Assembly (NCBI GenBank): GCA_017442735.1
Contig: JAFRZE010000063.1
Span: 1 to 46,242, forward strand
Length of the DNA stretch: 46,242 nucleotides
Direction: 5' to 3'
Origin: Bacillota bacterium
GTDB lineage: Bacteria; Bacillota; Clostridia; Lachnospirales; Bianqueaceae
Shown: positions 1 through 14,200 of the stretch, in pieces
Position numbering within the stretch: position 1 is the first letter of the stretch
Layout of the letters: the number at the start of each line of letters is the position of its first letter
The notes under the pieces: generated by a model
The model's input: only the letters and a program-made list of their open reading frames with translations
Database searches by the model: none
What the model was told of the DNA's origin: nothing
Translations under genes and position numbers: made by a program

Positions 1-2270
1 AATCGTATCCGTCTTGTTGCCGGAAGACGGGCTGTTCACCCAGGTCGTACCGCCGTTCGTACTGTACTGCCACTGGTAGGTCGCGCCGTCTACCGTCGTC
101 TCGACCTTGAACGTCGCTTTCTCGCCTGCCGAAACGGTTGTCGCCTTCGGCTGTGTCTTGATACCTTCGACTGTCAGCAGGGCTGCCTTCGAGGTAATCG
201 TCGTATCACCGTAGGTCACCAGGCAGCGGTACTGTCTTCCGTTCATGGCCGCACTCGTATTGACGGTCACGGTATCGGTCTTGTTGCCGGAGGACGGGCT
301 GTTCGTCCAGCTTGATCCGCCATTCGTACTGTACTGCCACTGATAGGTCGCGCCTTCTACTGTCGTTTCCACACTGAAGACCGCTTTTGCTCCTGCCACT
401 TCTGTCTGAGCCGCGGGCTGAGTCTTGATACCCTGAACGGTCAGCAGCGCTGTCTTGGATGTTAACGTCACGTCGTCATAGCTCACCTGGCAGCGATACA
501 GTCTTCCGTTCATAGCAACACTGCTGTTGACGGTAACTGTCGCTGTCTTGTTGCCTGCAGACGGGCTGTTGACCCAGGTCGTTCCATTATTCGTACTGTA
601 CTGCCACTGGAAGCTTGCGCCTTCCACTGTCGTTTCGATACTGAAGGTCACTTTGTTTCCTGCGACGACTGTCTGTGCGCTCGGCTGTGTCTGAATGCCT
701 TCGACCGTCAGCAGTGCCGATCTGGTCGTCAGAACGGTATCTCCGTACGTTACTCTGCAGCGATACAGTCTTCCGTTCATAGCGGCACTGGAATTAACGC
801 TCACCGTCTCGGTCTTGTTGCCGGTGGACGGGCTGTTGGTCCAGCTGGTTCCGCCGTTCGTGCTGTACTGCCACTGGTATGTCGCACCTTCAACCGTCGT
901 TTCAACAGTGAATTCCACTTTGTTTCCGGCTATGACGGTTTCATCGGTCGGCTGTGCCTTGATGCCCTGAACAGTCAGCAGTGCCGATCTGGTCTTCAGC
1001 TCAGTATCTTCATAGGTGATCACGCAGCGGTACAGACGTCCGTTCATGCTCACGTTGGTATTGACACTGATCGTCTCGGTCTTGTTGCCGGAAGAAGTAC
1101 TGTTGATCCAGGTCGTTCCGCCGTTCGTGCTGTACTGCCACTGGTATGTTGCTCCATCGGCTGTTGTTTCTACGGTAAAGACCGCTTTCTTTCCGGCGAC
1201 GGCTGTCTGATCCGTCGGTTCTGCCGTGATGCCAAGCACATTCAGCTCGACAGCTTTACTTGTCAGGACAGCATCACCGAAGGTCACCTGGCAGCGATAC
1301 AGTCTTCCGTTCATCGCAACGGTTGCATTGACATTGACCGTATCTGTCTTGTTTCCGTTTGACGGGCTGTTGGTCCAGGTCGTTCCGCCGTCTGTACTGT
1401 ACTGCCACTGATAAGCATCCGCATCTGCCGTCGTTTCCAGCTTGAAGATCGCTTTGGATCCTGCTGCGACGGTCTGGCTTGTCGGCTGAGAACTGATTCC
1501 CAGAACGATCAGCGAAGCTTCTCTTGTGATCAGCTCTGCTTCATCGTAGGTGATCACACAGCGGTACAAACGTCCGTTCATGCTGGCTGCCGTATTGACG
1601 GTGACGGTATCTGTCTTGTTGCCGGAGGAAGTGGTATTCAGCCAGGTCTCTCCGTCATTCGTGCTGTACTGCCACTGATAAGCGGCACCTTCTGTTGCTT
1701 CTACGGTAAAGATCGCCTTTGTTCCAGCTACAACGATCTTGTCTTCCGGCTGAGTCTTGATGCCGTAGACCGTCAGGGTAGCCGTTCTGGATGTCAGGAC
1801 GGTATCACCAAAGGTCACCAGACAGCGGTATAGTCTTCCGTTTCCATTGACCGTTGCGTTCACACTGACGATATCTGTCGTGCTGCCGGTCGATACGCTG
1901 TTCACCCAGCTGGTTCCGTTATCCGGGCTGTACTGCCACTGATAAGCGTCAGCCGGAACTGTCGTTTCTACTGCGAATTCCACGATTTCATCCTGGAATA
2001 CTGCCTGGTCGATCGGCTGCGTCTTGATGCCCTGCACGGTCAGCAGTGCTTCTCTGGTAGTCAGTTCCAGATCTTCATAGGTGATCACGCACCGGTACAG
2101 ACGTCCGTTCATTCCGTTACTGGTGTTGACGGTAACGGTCGCAGTCTTGTTGCCGTTCGACGGGCTGTTCGTCCAGCTTGTTCCGCCGTTCGTGCTGTAC
2201 TGCCATTGATAGGTCGGATCCGGAAGATTGGTCTCTACGGTAAACTGTACGGATCTTCCGGTCAAGGATG
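1..2270 (-). repeat. Array of 89-residue Ig-like repeats, 267-bp period, continuing past the window edge
   Basis: The YQWQYST-coding segment recurs at 2194, 1927, 1663, 1396, 1129, 862, 595, 328 and 61, i.e. steps of 267 bp except one of 264. Nine copies are visible. Each encodes TYQWQYSTNGGT(S/T)W, NSPS.GNKT.TV.VN, MNGRLYRC.(V/I)(T/S)Y and LLTV.GI..QP. The cysteine in YRC is invariant and single, so no intradomain disulfide of the usual Ig kind is expected. DNA identity between neighbours is visibly high, so copy number is probably variable. Confidence 0.9.
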
Positions 2271-5200
2271 TTACATCTTCGGGCTGAGTCAGGATACCGT
2301 ATGTTATCGGAATGATCTGCTGCGGAACGATGATCTCACCGCATACCGAGCAGTGGCTTCCTTCGGTCAGTCCGGGTTCCGTATAGGTAGGCTCCACAGC
2401 CGGATCGATAACGACCGTATGGCCGTGTGCCGGGATCACTTCCTGTGCTACGAGGATCTCTCCGCAGACGGAGCATTTCTTGCCTTCGGTCAGTCCGCTT
2501 TCGGTACAGGTAGCAGCAACTGCCGGCAGAATTTCTTCGGTATGTCCAAGGGCCGGGATCACTTCCTGCTCCACCAGGATCTCACCGCAGACAGAACACT
2601 TCTTGCCTTCGGTCAGTCCGTCTGTTGTACAGGTTGCGGGATAACCGGCCAGGGTCTCTTCGGTGTGTCCAAGGGCCGGGATCACTTCCTGAGCCACCAG
2701 GATCTCACCGCAGACAGAACACTTCTTGCCTTCGGTCAGTCCGTCTGTTGTACAGGTTGCGGGATAACCAGCCAGAGTCTCTTCGGTATGTCCAAGGGCC
2801 GGGATCACTTCCTGTGCCACCAGGATCTCACCGCATACAGAACACTTCTTGCCTTCGGTCAGTCCGCTTGTCGTACATGTAGCGGCAACCGCAGGAAGAA
2901 TCTCTTCCGTGTGATCCAGTTTGTCAAGAACAATGGTCTTAGTTGTCGTTCTGGCGAATTGATCCGGTGTCTCACTGGCCGGAATCGTTGCCGTGTAGAC
3001 AATGCTTCCTTCTGCCTGACAGGTAGCTTCTGTTACCTGTTTCGAAACATTCGCATCAATGATCTGTGTCTCATTACATCCTTCACAGGTGTAGGTGATG
3101 GATGCACTGTATCCGTCGGTTGTCTCGGTCCAGTTCCAGTCTGTCTGCCAGTTGTGCGGGAGGATATCCAGAACTACTTCGTGTGTCGCGCTGTGAGCCT
3201 GTTCATCCAGACTGGCATCTGCCGTGACATTCGCCGTATAAACTCTCAGTCCGGTTGCTGTACAGGTAGCCGGTGTATCTTCGTAAGTGCCCTCGGCAGC
3301 AACAGAGTCTGTCTCGTCACAGCGGCTGCACGAATAGAGCGCACTGGCCAGCAGTCCGTCTTCTGTCTCTTCCCAGGTGATCTTGTCATATACCCAGTCA
3401 TGTCCCAGTGCCGGAATGGTTTCCTGTGCTGTTAGGATCTCTCCGCAGACAGAGCACTTCGTACCGGCGGTCAGACCCGTTTCTGTACAGGTCGCCGCCA
3501 CAGTCGGAATCGTCTCTTCCGTATGGCCGCTGACAGAGAAGGTAATGCTATCGATCTTTCCTTCCAGGTAACCAACATAAACAGTAAACTGATTATCGAC
3601 GATCGGGATCTGGGCTGTTTCTGTCGTAACGGTATACTCATGATATGCCTGGTATGTCATTTCGCATACGGCACTTTCCGGACATGCATCCGGATCCAGT
3701 GTAAACTGAGCGGTACCTCCATTGACGACATAGGCAGGCATGTCGACTTCCAATCCATTGGATTCAACATTGATTCGATAGAAGTCGAACCAGCATCCCA
3801 GCGTATATGGTGAAGTTCCATAAATGTGACATCCCGAATAGATCGGATCACCGTTCAGATAAAACTCGATTTCCGGATCGAAACGTACTCTTCCTTTGAG
3901 GTCTTCACCAAGGATGCCCAAGTCTAACTCCCAGTAACTATCATCTTCAGGACGGGTCCAGGTCAATTCGATCTCGCGTTCACCGAAACCTTCCGCGTCA
4001 AAGGTTCCTGTTGCGATGACATGTGTCCCTGGGAAAACACCATTCTCAAAATCGATCGGTGTTTCTGTCACCAGGTATACCTTGGAGATAAGTGTCAGTT
4101 CATCATAGTGCATGCCGCAGTATTCACAGACGTCATCCACAAAATGATGATACAGCGGAGGAATCTCTCTTTCTTCTTTCTGTTCGGGATCATCCAGTGA
4201 TACTCTCTGCTCGATACCCGGTTCCAGACAGGTGGGTTCCAGAACGACGGTCCACGGACCCCAACCGGAGTAGGAAGCCCAGGTCAGATTGCCGCCGATA
4301 TAGTTATCGTACTCTGCTACATTTTCAATCAACGCTTCCCAGTTGTCCGCATAGGCTTCCGGATAGTAGCAGTTTGCTGTCACGTTCTCAAAACAGCCTA
4401 CACCGAATATTCTGAAGATCGTATCACCTTCGAAGTAAACCGTATCAAGAGATGTACAGTTATTAAACGCATATGGCGCGAGGACTTCTACATTTTGCGG
4501 AATAATGATCTCCTTCAGCTCAGAACATCCCTGGAAAGCACGGAGATTGATCGCTGTCAGTGTGGACGGAAGATGAACTTCTTCCAGTGCAGAGCAGTCT
4601 TCAAATGCACCCGGCGCAACATATGTCATGCTTTCAGGAATCGTTATTTCTCTCAAAGAAGAACAGTTCCAGAATACCACCTGGCCCATAAACTGCAGGC
4701 CTTCATTCAACTGAACCGTTTCAAGTCCGGAACAGAATTCAAATGCTGCATCTTCGATTCTCTGTACGGTAGAAGGCAAAACGATGGAAGTCAGCTGAGA
4801 ACAACGACTAAATGCCAGTACTCCGATCGTTGTCAGGCCTTCCGGCAGAATGACCTGTCGGACAGCTTCATCCGCCCAGGGATGTGCTGTTGTAGGACTG
4901 TGATCATATTCCTCATAATCGTACATCGCACCAGAACCGGTAATCGTCAGTACACCATTCGCATCCAGTGTCCAGAACAGATTGCTTCCGCACTGTCCGC
5001 TTCCTTCCGTAACGGGTGCAAAGTCATCTGCGCTGATAATTTCAACCTGATAAGTCACCACTTTGCCAAAGCCATAGAAGGTCACACTGTGGCTTCCAAT
5101 CTGCCAGGGAGCTTCATCGATGAGGTGACCGCTGTTGCAGGCTGTGTCGCCATTCCACCCATACTGATCGGAAAAAGCACTCCGAACGTTCATAAAATTG

Positions 5201-8200
5201 CCGGACAAGACGGTGCCGTCTTTCATGGTCATCGTCATATTGAACGGCGTGACATCATAAGAATAGTGCTCCTCATCCAGCCTGTACGAAATCCTGGTCC
5301 CTTCGACGATCTGCAGATCATCAATGGAAATCGATTCGATGGGAGACGGAGTGATCGTCACATGATAGACAGCTGTTTGACCTAACAGGGCCAGTGTCAT
5401 GGTATGAGTGGTGCCGACTTCCCATCCTTTGCCCAGATGCTCATCCTCGCCATAGATCAGATCGTATTCCGGATAACTGCTTTGGAACAGTTCACTCAAC
5501 TGGCTCAGAACACTGTCCAGACTGCCGGTCAGTGTTTCACCGCCTGTCAGATGAACGGTTATTTCACCAGGCCTGCCACTGTACTTGGGAATAAAGTCGT
5601 CTTCGTAGCGGCAGTCAAATCCTTCCTGGCAGGTAGTATCTTCTGCCTCTATGGACTCGATCGGATTATCCTGGATAACAACGGTAAATGTCCCATAGTA
5701 TCCCAGCCAGGTAAACGGCACTTCGTATGAATGTCCTGCCAGCCAGTAATTGTCTGCCGTCTGTTCGGCATAATGATCCGGATAACAATATACATCTCCC
5801 GATCCGTACAGTTCACTTAAACTGTTCGATACAGCACCGCAGCTGCCTTCCAGTACCTCACCGGATTTCAAAGTTACCGTGACATCCGGGAAGGACACAT
5901 TATATCTAAAGTAACTGATATCATGACCGTAGATATCCCACCCTGTTTCCTCATATCCATTGATATGATCATAAAGAATCGCCTCGGAGAATTCGACGCT
6001 TTCAATAGGAGATTCTGCGATCGTATAATCGAATGTCCGTTCCTGACCAAGCAGTGATACGTTAACCGGATAGGTATTACCTGGCATCCAGTGATTCTCA
6101 TACTGAGTATCGTTCAGCCAGCGCCAAGTACTGTTAATACTATATGGGATAAGACCTAAATGATCTTCGATCTGACTCATCACGCTATAGAATTCACCGG
6201 AATAACTGGTGCCATCTGTCAGCGTCACGGAAAGTTCCATCGACAGATCCCAGTACCGCCAGAATGGATCTGCATTTTCCGGCTCTACCCATCCACCGTG
6301 CGTATAGCCATAGATTTCCTGATCTTCAAAAGTGATATCCTGAATAATCGCCGGTTCTACATTGACAGTGTATTCGAAACGCTGTCCGTTTATACATATG
6401 GTAGCGGTATGTGCACCCATTCCCCAGGGATGATCGATATCCTGATCAGATGAAAAGTCATAGTATGCCGGAATTTGGTACTCGTTCGCCAAACGTTCCA
6501 GTACTTCGTCATATGTTCCGGAAATGACTGCTCCATCCTTCATGGTAACCTGGATTCGTCTCGGTGTAATATCATAGCCCCAGTATTCGACGCTTTCACC
6601 CGGACCGCCGGACCAACCCATTTGCCACGTCCGGACATCCTCATAACAGGTTACCGGTTCTACTTCTACCGTCTCAACCAATGGTCTGATCAACTGGACA
6701 GAATTACCGTAGCCATAGCAATTTATGCTGTCAAATCCAAGTGCAAAATAATAGGTCTCTCCGGCTGTCAGTTCCTGCTCGATCGAATAAAGTATATCCT
6801 TTTCCTGATTTGTCTGCTTCCAGATCACGTTGAAATCGCTGTCATAGAGTACAGCCATACCTTCATAAACGTAATAAGACATCTCAAGAGTATAATCATC
6901 CGTCTCCTCCGGAGTAATCTTATACCAGAGAAGTTCGCCCCAGAATGGAGTGCTGGAATGATAATACTGACCAAGCTCCATCACTGTCATAGTATCCGGA
7001 TCCGGCTGGAAGGTAATATAATATGTAACATCAATGGTTCGATACGTATCCTTAACCGTACAGACAATGTACATCGGCTCACTGATATTCGAAATGGTCA
7101 CCTGATTGCCGTTAACGACATAATCAGACCAACCAAAATTATCTCTGTACGAATCAAAACCATAGGTTGAAATCTGGCTGTCTATTCTATCCTGACGAGT
7201 CCATTCACAGGAAATCGGGCCAGCCTCTTCCATCGTATGTGAATACTCTACCTGTAGAGTAACCGAATCGCCGGGATTAACGAATAGTCTGGTTTCACCA
7301 ACAGGCTCAGCAACAAGACCGGAATCGACATATACCCTAAATTCGAGCATGCTGTAATTTCGGTATGCATCACTGACGATCACTCTAAGTGTCCGTACGG
7401 ACACAACATCTGCCACCAGATAGGACGGTCCCTGTGCTTCCGGATCCAGTATCCATGTATAGGCATAGTAGGAACCGTGTTCGTCTTCGATCCATTCTTC
7501 CTCCTGAATATACCACTGATACGTGAGATCACCTTCATTGACCGATGCATCTACCGATACTTCTGTTGATCCTCCCAGCGGGACAAAGTACTCCTCGATC
7601 CCGTCGACCGCGAGGCCATTCCAAATTTGGACATCAAAATCGGCGGAATAAATATTGCCATATTCATCCTCTACCTCGATTCTGTATTTTGCGGTATGAT
7701 CTGCCTGTTCGATCTGCAGCCACTGACCGGTCTCACCATCCAGCTTCTCTTTGGTGTCAACGATATTGACCATCTCATCTACTGTCCAGCCGATCTCATA
7801 CCACTGATAAGAAAGCGTTCCTTCATCCGCACCGGAAACTCTGATCCCCAGCTGGAAAGAATCCCCGGGTTCTGCATCGATCCAGGAAGAAGTCATATAG
7901 TCAATAAACAGTTCACCGTTGTAGACCCTTACTTCGAAGGTCCTGGAAAGGGTGCGGCCCTCAAAAGAAACCGTAAATACATAGATTCCGCTCTTATCGA
8001 CCGTATAGGTCAGTCCGTTGGCTCCTTCGATCAATTCACCGTTGCGGGTCCATGTAATGGTCAGATTTTCTACAGGAATATTGGTAGAGAGTTCGGGATT
8101 CAGCGTAGTTGACTCACCGGCATTCAAATCGACCCAGTCGGAGCCTTCATTCATCTCCAGAAGCAGATCCTGATAAATGCCTACCGGACAATCAAACATA

Positions 8201-11200
8201 TCCTCTAAAAGGTAATGCATGATACCTACATAATAGGTATGCCCAGCCTCCAGATAACAGTCTTCTTCAGAGTCGCTCACCCAAACAGGAGAATAATCCG
8301 TATCCAGAATAACGATAAGGGTCTCTCCCCAGTGATCAAAAGTATAAGGAATAGAAGATGAAGAAGGTGTAAAACTGTACCACGCCGTATCATTTGCCCA
8401 AACAGAAAGCCATATTTGCTGGTTCTCCTCAAGCACAGGGTAATTACTGATCTCTTCCGGCTTGAAAATGACCAGGAAATCAAAGGTTTTTTGATTATAT
8501 TCATCAGAAACGCTACAGTGGTAGTTTTTCGCTTCTGACACATCGGAAATCGTGATAGAATCCACATCTTCTGCTATCGCAACATAGTCCCAGTAACCCG
8601 GACCCATTGGTTCTCGCTCGAACCAGTAATAATGAACTTCTCCTTCCGAAAGCTGCGTTCCTGCATCGACCTGGAGCGTTACTTCATCGCCGGCCTGGAC
8701 AAGATGAATCAATCCGCCCACAGGTACTGCATAGAAACCACTGTCAACAGAAACCCGGAAGGCTGCATTGGAATTGTTTCCGTAGATGTCATGGAATTCA
8801 CAGAGATATTCGTGATACTCAGTGATATCGTCAAGTTCAAGTGTATTTCCGGTCTCTCCCGGCAGAATCACATTATCCTGACCGTATTCAGTCGGGACCA
8901 TCACATACCACTGATAAGAGATCTCACCGGCAGCTGCGGTCGCATTGACTTCCAGTGTTGTACTTCCTCCCGGAAGAACGGAAACCTCCCTTTCGCTGGT
9001 GGATACCACATAGAATTCGTTAGCTACACGAATCTCACGGGAATCCTCATATATCATGCCATATTCATCTGTGATACGGAATGTATACCATCCGCACTCG
9101 GTCAGTGAAGGAATGGTGTATTCGGTTGTTGTCTCGCCCTGGATCGGCTCTTTTTCGGAACTGTTCCACGGTTGATAATACCATTGATAACTCAGTTCTC
9201 CTCCCGTGCTTTCTTCTTCATCGACATAGGCACGCATGGTTATCGAAGATCCAGCAGGATAATTATACAAAGGATATTCGGGATCAAGAGACACTGTAAA
9301 TGGAACATACGTGTTCACAGATACCCAGATCGGATCAGGTGTGGCAACATTACCCGCTTCATCCGAAACTCGGCAGGTGTACAAGCCAGCCAGAGAAACG
9401 GTCATCGTTTCTTCTGTCTCTCCGACCAGTTCTTCTCCGTTCCGAATCCACTGATAGGTCAGATTCGGACTGGAACCTTCTGTCGATATCCTGATGTCAT
9501 ATGTATCTCCTGGTTCAAGTTGTAATCCTTGATATTCATTAGAGAAATAGGCGTTGAGATACAGATACGGACTGAAAGAAACGGTGGCAGTACAAACATC
9601 TTCTCCCGTTCCATCGGAAAACTCAAATACGAAGTAGTAAGTTTTTCCTCCTTCCAGAGCTATTCTATACTCCTGGTTCGGATCCCAGAAGGACTGAATA
9701 CATGCTAAATTGTCATCATAGATATATGTCGAAACAAACCAATTACAGGCGACATACAGGTTATAATCACATGAGTATGGTGTCTCATACCGATACCAGA
9801 CCTGCCTTTCAGAATTGCCGTGAATGAAAAATTCTTCTTCCGTTAATTCAAGTATTTCAACTACATTAACGAGTATCTTGAACCGGATCCTTCGGCTGTT
9901 GTATCCGTCTGTGACGTAGCACTCGATATCTTCATTATTCTGTACGTTGACCGTAACGGTGTCCTCGTTGCCGATTTCCACACCATACTTGGTCCATCGG
10001 TAGGTAATATCATGATCCGAAAGCGTCGACCCCTCTACCTTAAGCGAAACGTCGTCGCCGACAGAAGCCAGCACGACCTGAGGTGTGAGAGCAACGGCTG
10101 TAAAGCCTGTATTGACAGTGACAAAGAACTCGGCCGTACGTTCGTTTCCATAAATATCATGGACCCTGCAGATAAACCGATGAGCCGCTGTCACATCCGA
10201 TACTGTATATTGACTACCGGTATACTGAAGAACTTCGGTTCGATTTCCGTATTCATCGTAGAAGACCTCATACCACTCATAGGTAATCTCACCTGTGTAA
10301 GCGGTCGCCTCCACTTCGAGAACAGTCGTGCCGTTAGCAGGAACGGATACTTCATCCTCACTATGTGATATGATCCAGAAACCGTTTTCAATATACAGAT
10401 CATAATACTCAACATGGGTAATCCCATACTGGTCGGCAATGCAGAGAGAATATCGGCCGCTTTCCTGGATCGAATCGACATAGTACCGATCCGATGTTGC
10501 TCCGTCGATTGGCGTATATGTATCCGCGTACCATGGCTGATAAGACCACTGATAGGAAAGACCGTTGCTGTCCCCACTCATGATATACGCTGCAAGCGTA
10601 TAGCTGGAGCCGGCTTCAATGGTCGCATACTCTTCTTCTATGTAAATGTAAAACTCAAAATAGGAATTGATACTGACATTCCGTTCACAATCGCAAACAT
10701 TTCCCAGATCATCCGTTACTCGGCAGCGGTACAGACCCGGCGCGGAGATTTCCAGCGAAGATCCTGTCGCGCCTTCGATGATCTCATCATCCAGGTACCA
10801 TTGATAGGAAAGATTCGAGCTGGTCGAATCTGCGCTGACTGAAAGTGTGTCTGATCCGCCCGGTTCAAGAGTATCCGGTCCATTGATCCAGGCATTCAGA
10901 GATGCGATTACCCTTATCCATGATGTGCCTGTACCTGCTTCCGGAAAATCAAATGCAACATAATATGTCTGGTTTGTCTCCAATGTAGGATTGCATACAT
11001 ATGGAATTTCTTCTGTCCACAGCTGAGCAAATCTGATTTCGTCCACCAGACCGAGCGTCACATTATATATATTGACCTCGCAGTAATCTCCGTAGTAGAA
11101 GTACTCAAATTGATCGACCGAAGCCGTGTCATACCGTACCCAGACTTTTCCGCCCTCGGTACTGGAAATGGTCATCGGATCGTTGGAAAGCATTCCATCC

Positions 11201-14200
11201 AATATCGTTCCCTGAACAACAGCGAAATAGATCCTTTCAGACTCATATCCGTCACTGATATCACAGCAAACGGCTTCCTGTCCGGTTACACTGGAAATGG
11301 TAACAGTGTCAGATGTTCCGATTACCTGCCAGTCCCAATCCGTCCAGTAACCATCGTCCGGATTACCAGCTTCATATTCCCGATATGCTTTCCAGGAATA
11401 AGTTATGTCATCTTCAAAATTGCTCGCAGCACTCACCTGCAAAGTAACAGAATCACCGATGGAAGCCGCCACCAGCTGCGGTGTCACTGCTCCGGCAGTA
11501 AATCCGGAATCAACAGATACATGATAGGTAACACTGTAAAGAGTTCCATAATAATCATAGATATAGCAAGTAAAGGTGTGTGAAGATGTCACATCCGGAA
11601 CAGTCAGTTCATTTCCTGTCTGAATGAACATTTCTTCGACATTTCCATTTGCATCTTGACTCTCTTCATACCACTCATAGGTGATATCACCATAATCAGC
11701 GATAGCGATCGGCGCGAGAACGGTACTTTCGTGCGGCAGGACCTTTACATTGGTGTCTCCGTAGTACTGCATGTAAAGACCGTTTTCGACACATATCTTG
11801 AGTTGCTCTTTCACACTGTAGCCGTACTCATCCGTTATCTCCAGATAATAATAGCCACTCTGAATAAATGATTCGATTGTATAGTATTCCCCTGTCGCAT
11901 TTTCGATAGGAATCAGTGTTGCATCCAGATCATTATCAGCTCTGAAATACCACTGATAGGTGAAATTCTGTCCCGCAGCACTTTCGATTTCCGGATGCAG
12001 CGTGACTGTACTCCCTGCCTCAAACCATGTATCGTTCGGATCCGCTGCAATATAGAAATACAGATAAGAATTGACATAAACAGCTTTTTCAACTGTTTTC
12101 GTGTTCCCCAGATCATCTGAAACAACACACGTATAGTCACCCGGCATGGTCACTGTCAGTGTACTTGAAGTTTCTCCAACTAATTCATCTCCGTTCCTGT
12201 ACCACTGATAAGTGATATTGGAACTGGGTGAATTGGCCCAGACACTGAGTGTGCCTGAACCACCCGCGTCGATCCAGTCATCTCCTTCGATTCCGGCATA
12301 TAAATATGAATTGACCTGAATGAAGGCAGATCCGATTTCTCCGCCGACAGGATCCGCGAATGAAAATACGAAGTAATAGAGTTCTCCTGCGCTCAAAGAA
12401 ATCGTCGTTGTATTTTCGTCGCCGGAAAAAGTCCATCCAGCTCCGTTTTGACCATTCATGTCATGATCATACACATTGATATAACATCTGGCACCAGAGT
12501 AACTGAAGGTATAATCTGCCGAACAGGGAGCAGTATATGTCGCCAAAATAGCATCCGGGCTGCCGTAGATCACTGTCGAAACATCTGAAAGCCCTTCAGC
12601 GTGTATTCCAACGAGAAAACAGAACCGGATCGTTTCTTCATTGTATCCATCGCTGACGATACAGTTTACCCATTCATCATGCTGTGTGATCGTCCAGGGC
12701 AGAATCGCTTCTGTTCCGACCGTTTCATAGTTGTAAACATCGTATTCCGGATCGTATACCTGTGCCTTCCAGGTATAGGTGATTTCACCTGCATTGCTTG
12801 AAGCCTGAACTTCCAGGTTTATACTGTCTCCAATACTACCTACCGTAAGCTGCTGCGTAATTGCCTGCGCAGAAAAGCTGGATTCCGGATGAACATGAAC
12901 CTCTACCCGTTCATGATTGCCGTAGATATCATTCACCACGCACGCAAACTGACGCGTCGTACGGACATCGGTTACAGTCAGCGTATTCGAGTTTTCTCCA
13001 TCGATAGCTACCCAGTCGTCGCCTCCCGGCATCCATTCCTGCTCTCCTTCATCCCAATAGGAAGTCGTGGTATATTCATACCACTGATAGGAAAGAGAGC
13101 CTTCATCAGCAGAAGCTTCTACAAAGAGTTCTGTGTCACTGCCGATCTGAATATAAACATCTGATTCTGATCTGTTGTCGATATAGAAATGATTCTCGAC
13201 ACCGACAGTAAAGTAAGCTGTGTCGGAATATCCGTAGGGATCCGTCATCCGCACAGCATAATCCGCATAGCTGGTGATATTTGTTACAGTATAGGAACTG
13301 GCCGTTGCTTCAGGAATCACTGAATATTCATCAGAATTAAACGGTCTGACCATCCACTGATAGGTGATCTCGCCGCTGTTGTCAAATACACTGACACTGA
13401 TCGTCGTAGTGCCGCCGTACTCAACAAAACCGGTAGGATCATAGAGGAAGTTATATCCAAATGATGTATCCGCATAAACATGGAAATACAAACTCTTCTG
13501 GACGCCCCAGGAATCGGTGACCACACACTTGTACTCACCTGCTGTTGTCGCGGTCAGGTCAGATGTCGTTTCTCCTTCGATCAGTACATCATTTCTGTAC
13601 CACTGATAGGTGACCGGTCCGCTGGAATATGCATCCACATGCAGATACGCTTCCGGTTCAGCATTGGGTCCAATGTATACATCCCCTTCCGGGAAACCGT
13701 TTACTTCCAGTTCAGTCTGAGCTAAAGTGATCGAAAAATCGATCGTTCCCGGCTGCTCCAGCACAAAGGTAAAGTAATAAAGCTCTCCGCCAGTCAATTC
13801 AACTGTACAGGATGTGGTGTCATAGTCACCCGAACAGTGCAAAAGATGATGATAGGGTGCATCAAAAAGCAGAAGATCTGCGAAATTATCAGGAAAATCC
13901 GCCTCATAACTATAATCCCCTGTAGTCTCAGGACGATAAGAGAACCAGAGTCTTTCTCTGTCAGTTGTCGTCGAAACGGAAGAAGATACACCGGCTTCTA
14001 CACTATGATATGTTTCCGTTTCCATTATAAGATAGAAATATACCACTGTAGTGTTGATTCCGTCGGAAACAGAACAGGTCACTATCATTTCTTGTGTGAT
14101 GTCCGGGATAATCACCGAACTATTGGTTCCTAGGATATCTAAGCCGTAATGCCATTCATAGGTCAGACTGTCGTCACCCAGATCGGAGGATGCTTCAACC

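Noticed and set aside
1..2900. Regularly spaced repeats as a CRISPR array
   Set aside because: The periods are 267 and 123 bp, multiples of three, and the whole unit is coding and repeated with no unique spacers.
2206..3435. Plus-strand open frame of 409 codons
   Set aside because: It is the exact antisense frame of the CSVCG repeat region of the giant gene, is rich in Arg, Cys and His, and has no ribosome binding site or domain.
4495..9525. Many plus-strand open frames of 60-300 codons
   Set aside because: All lie opposite the continuous minus-strand frame, whose translation shows clear Ig, PPC and LRR domains. They are shadows caused by codon bias.
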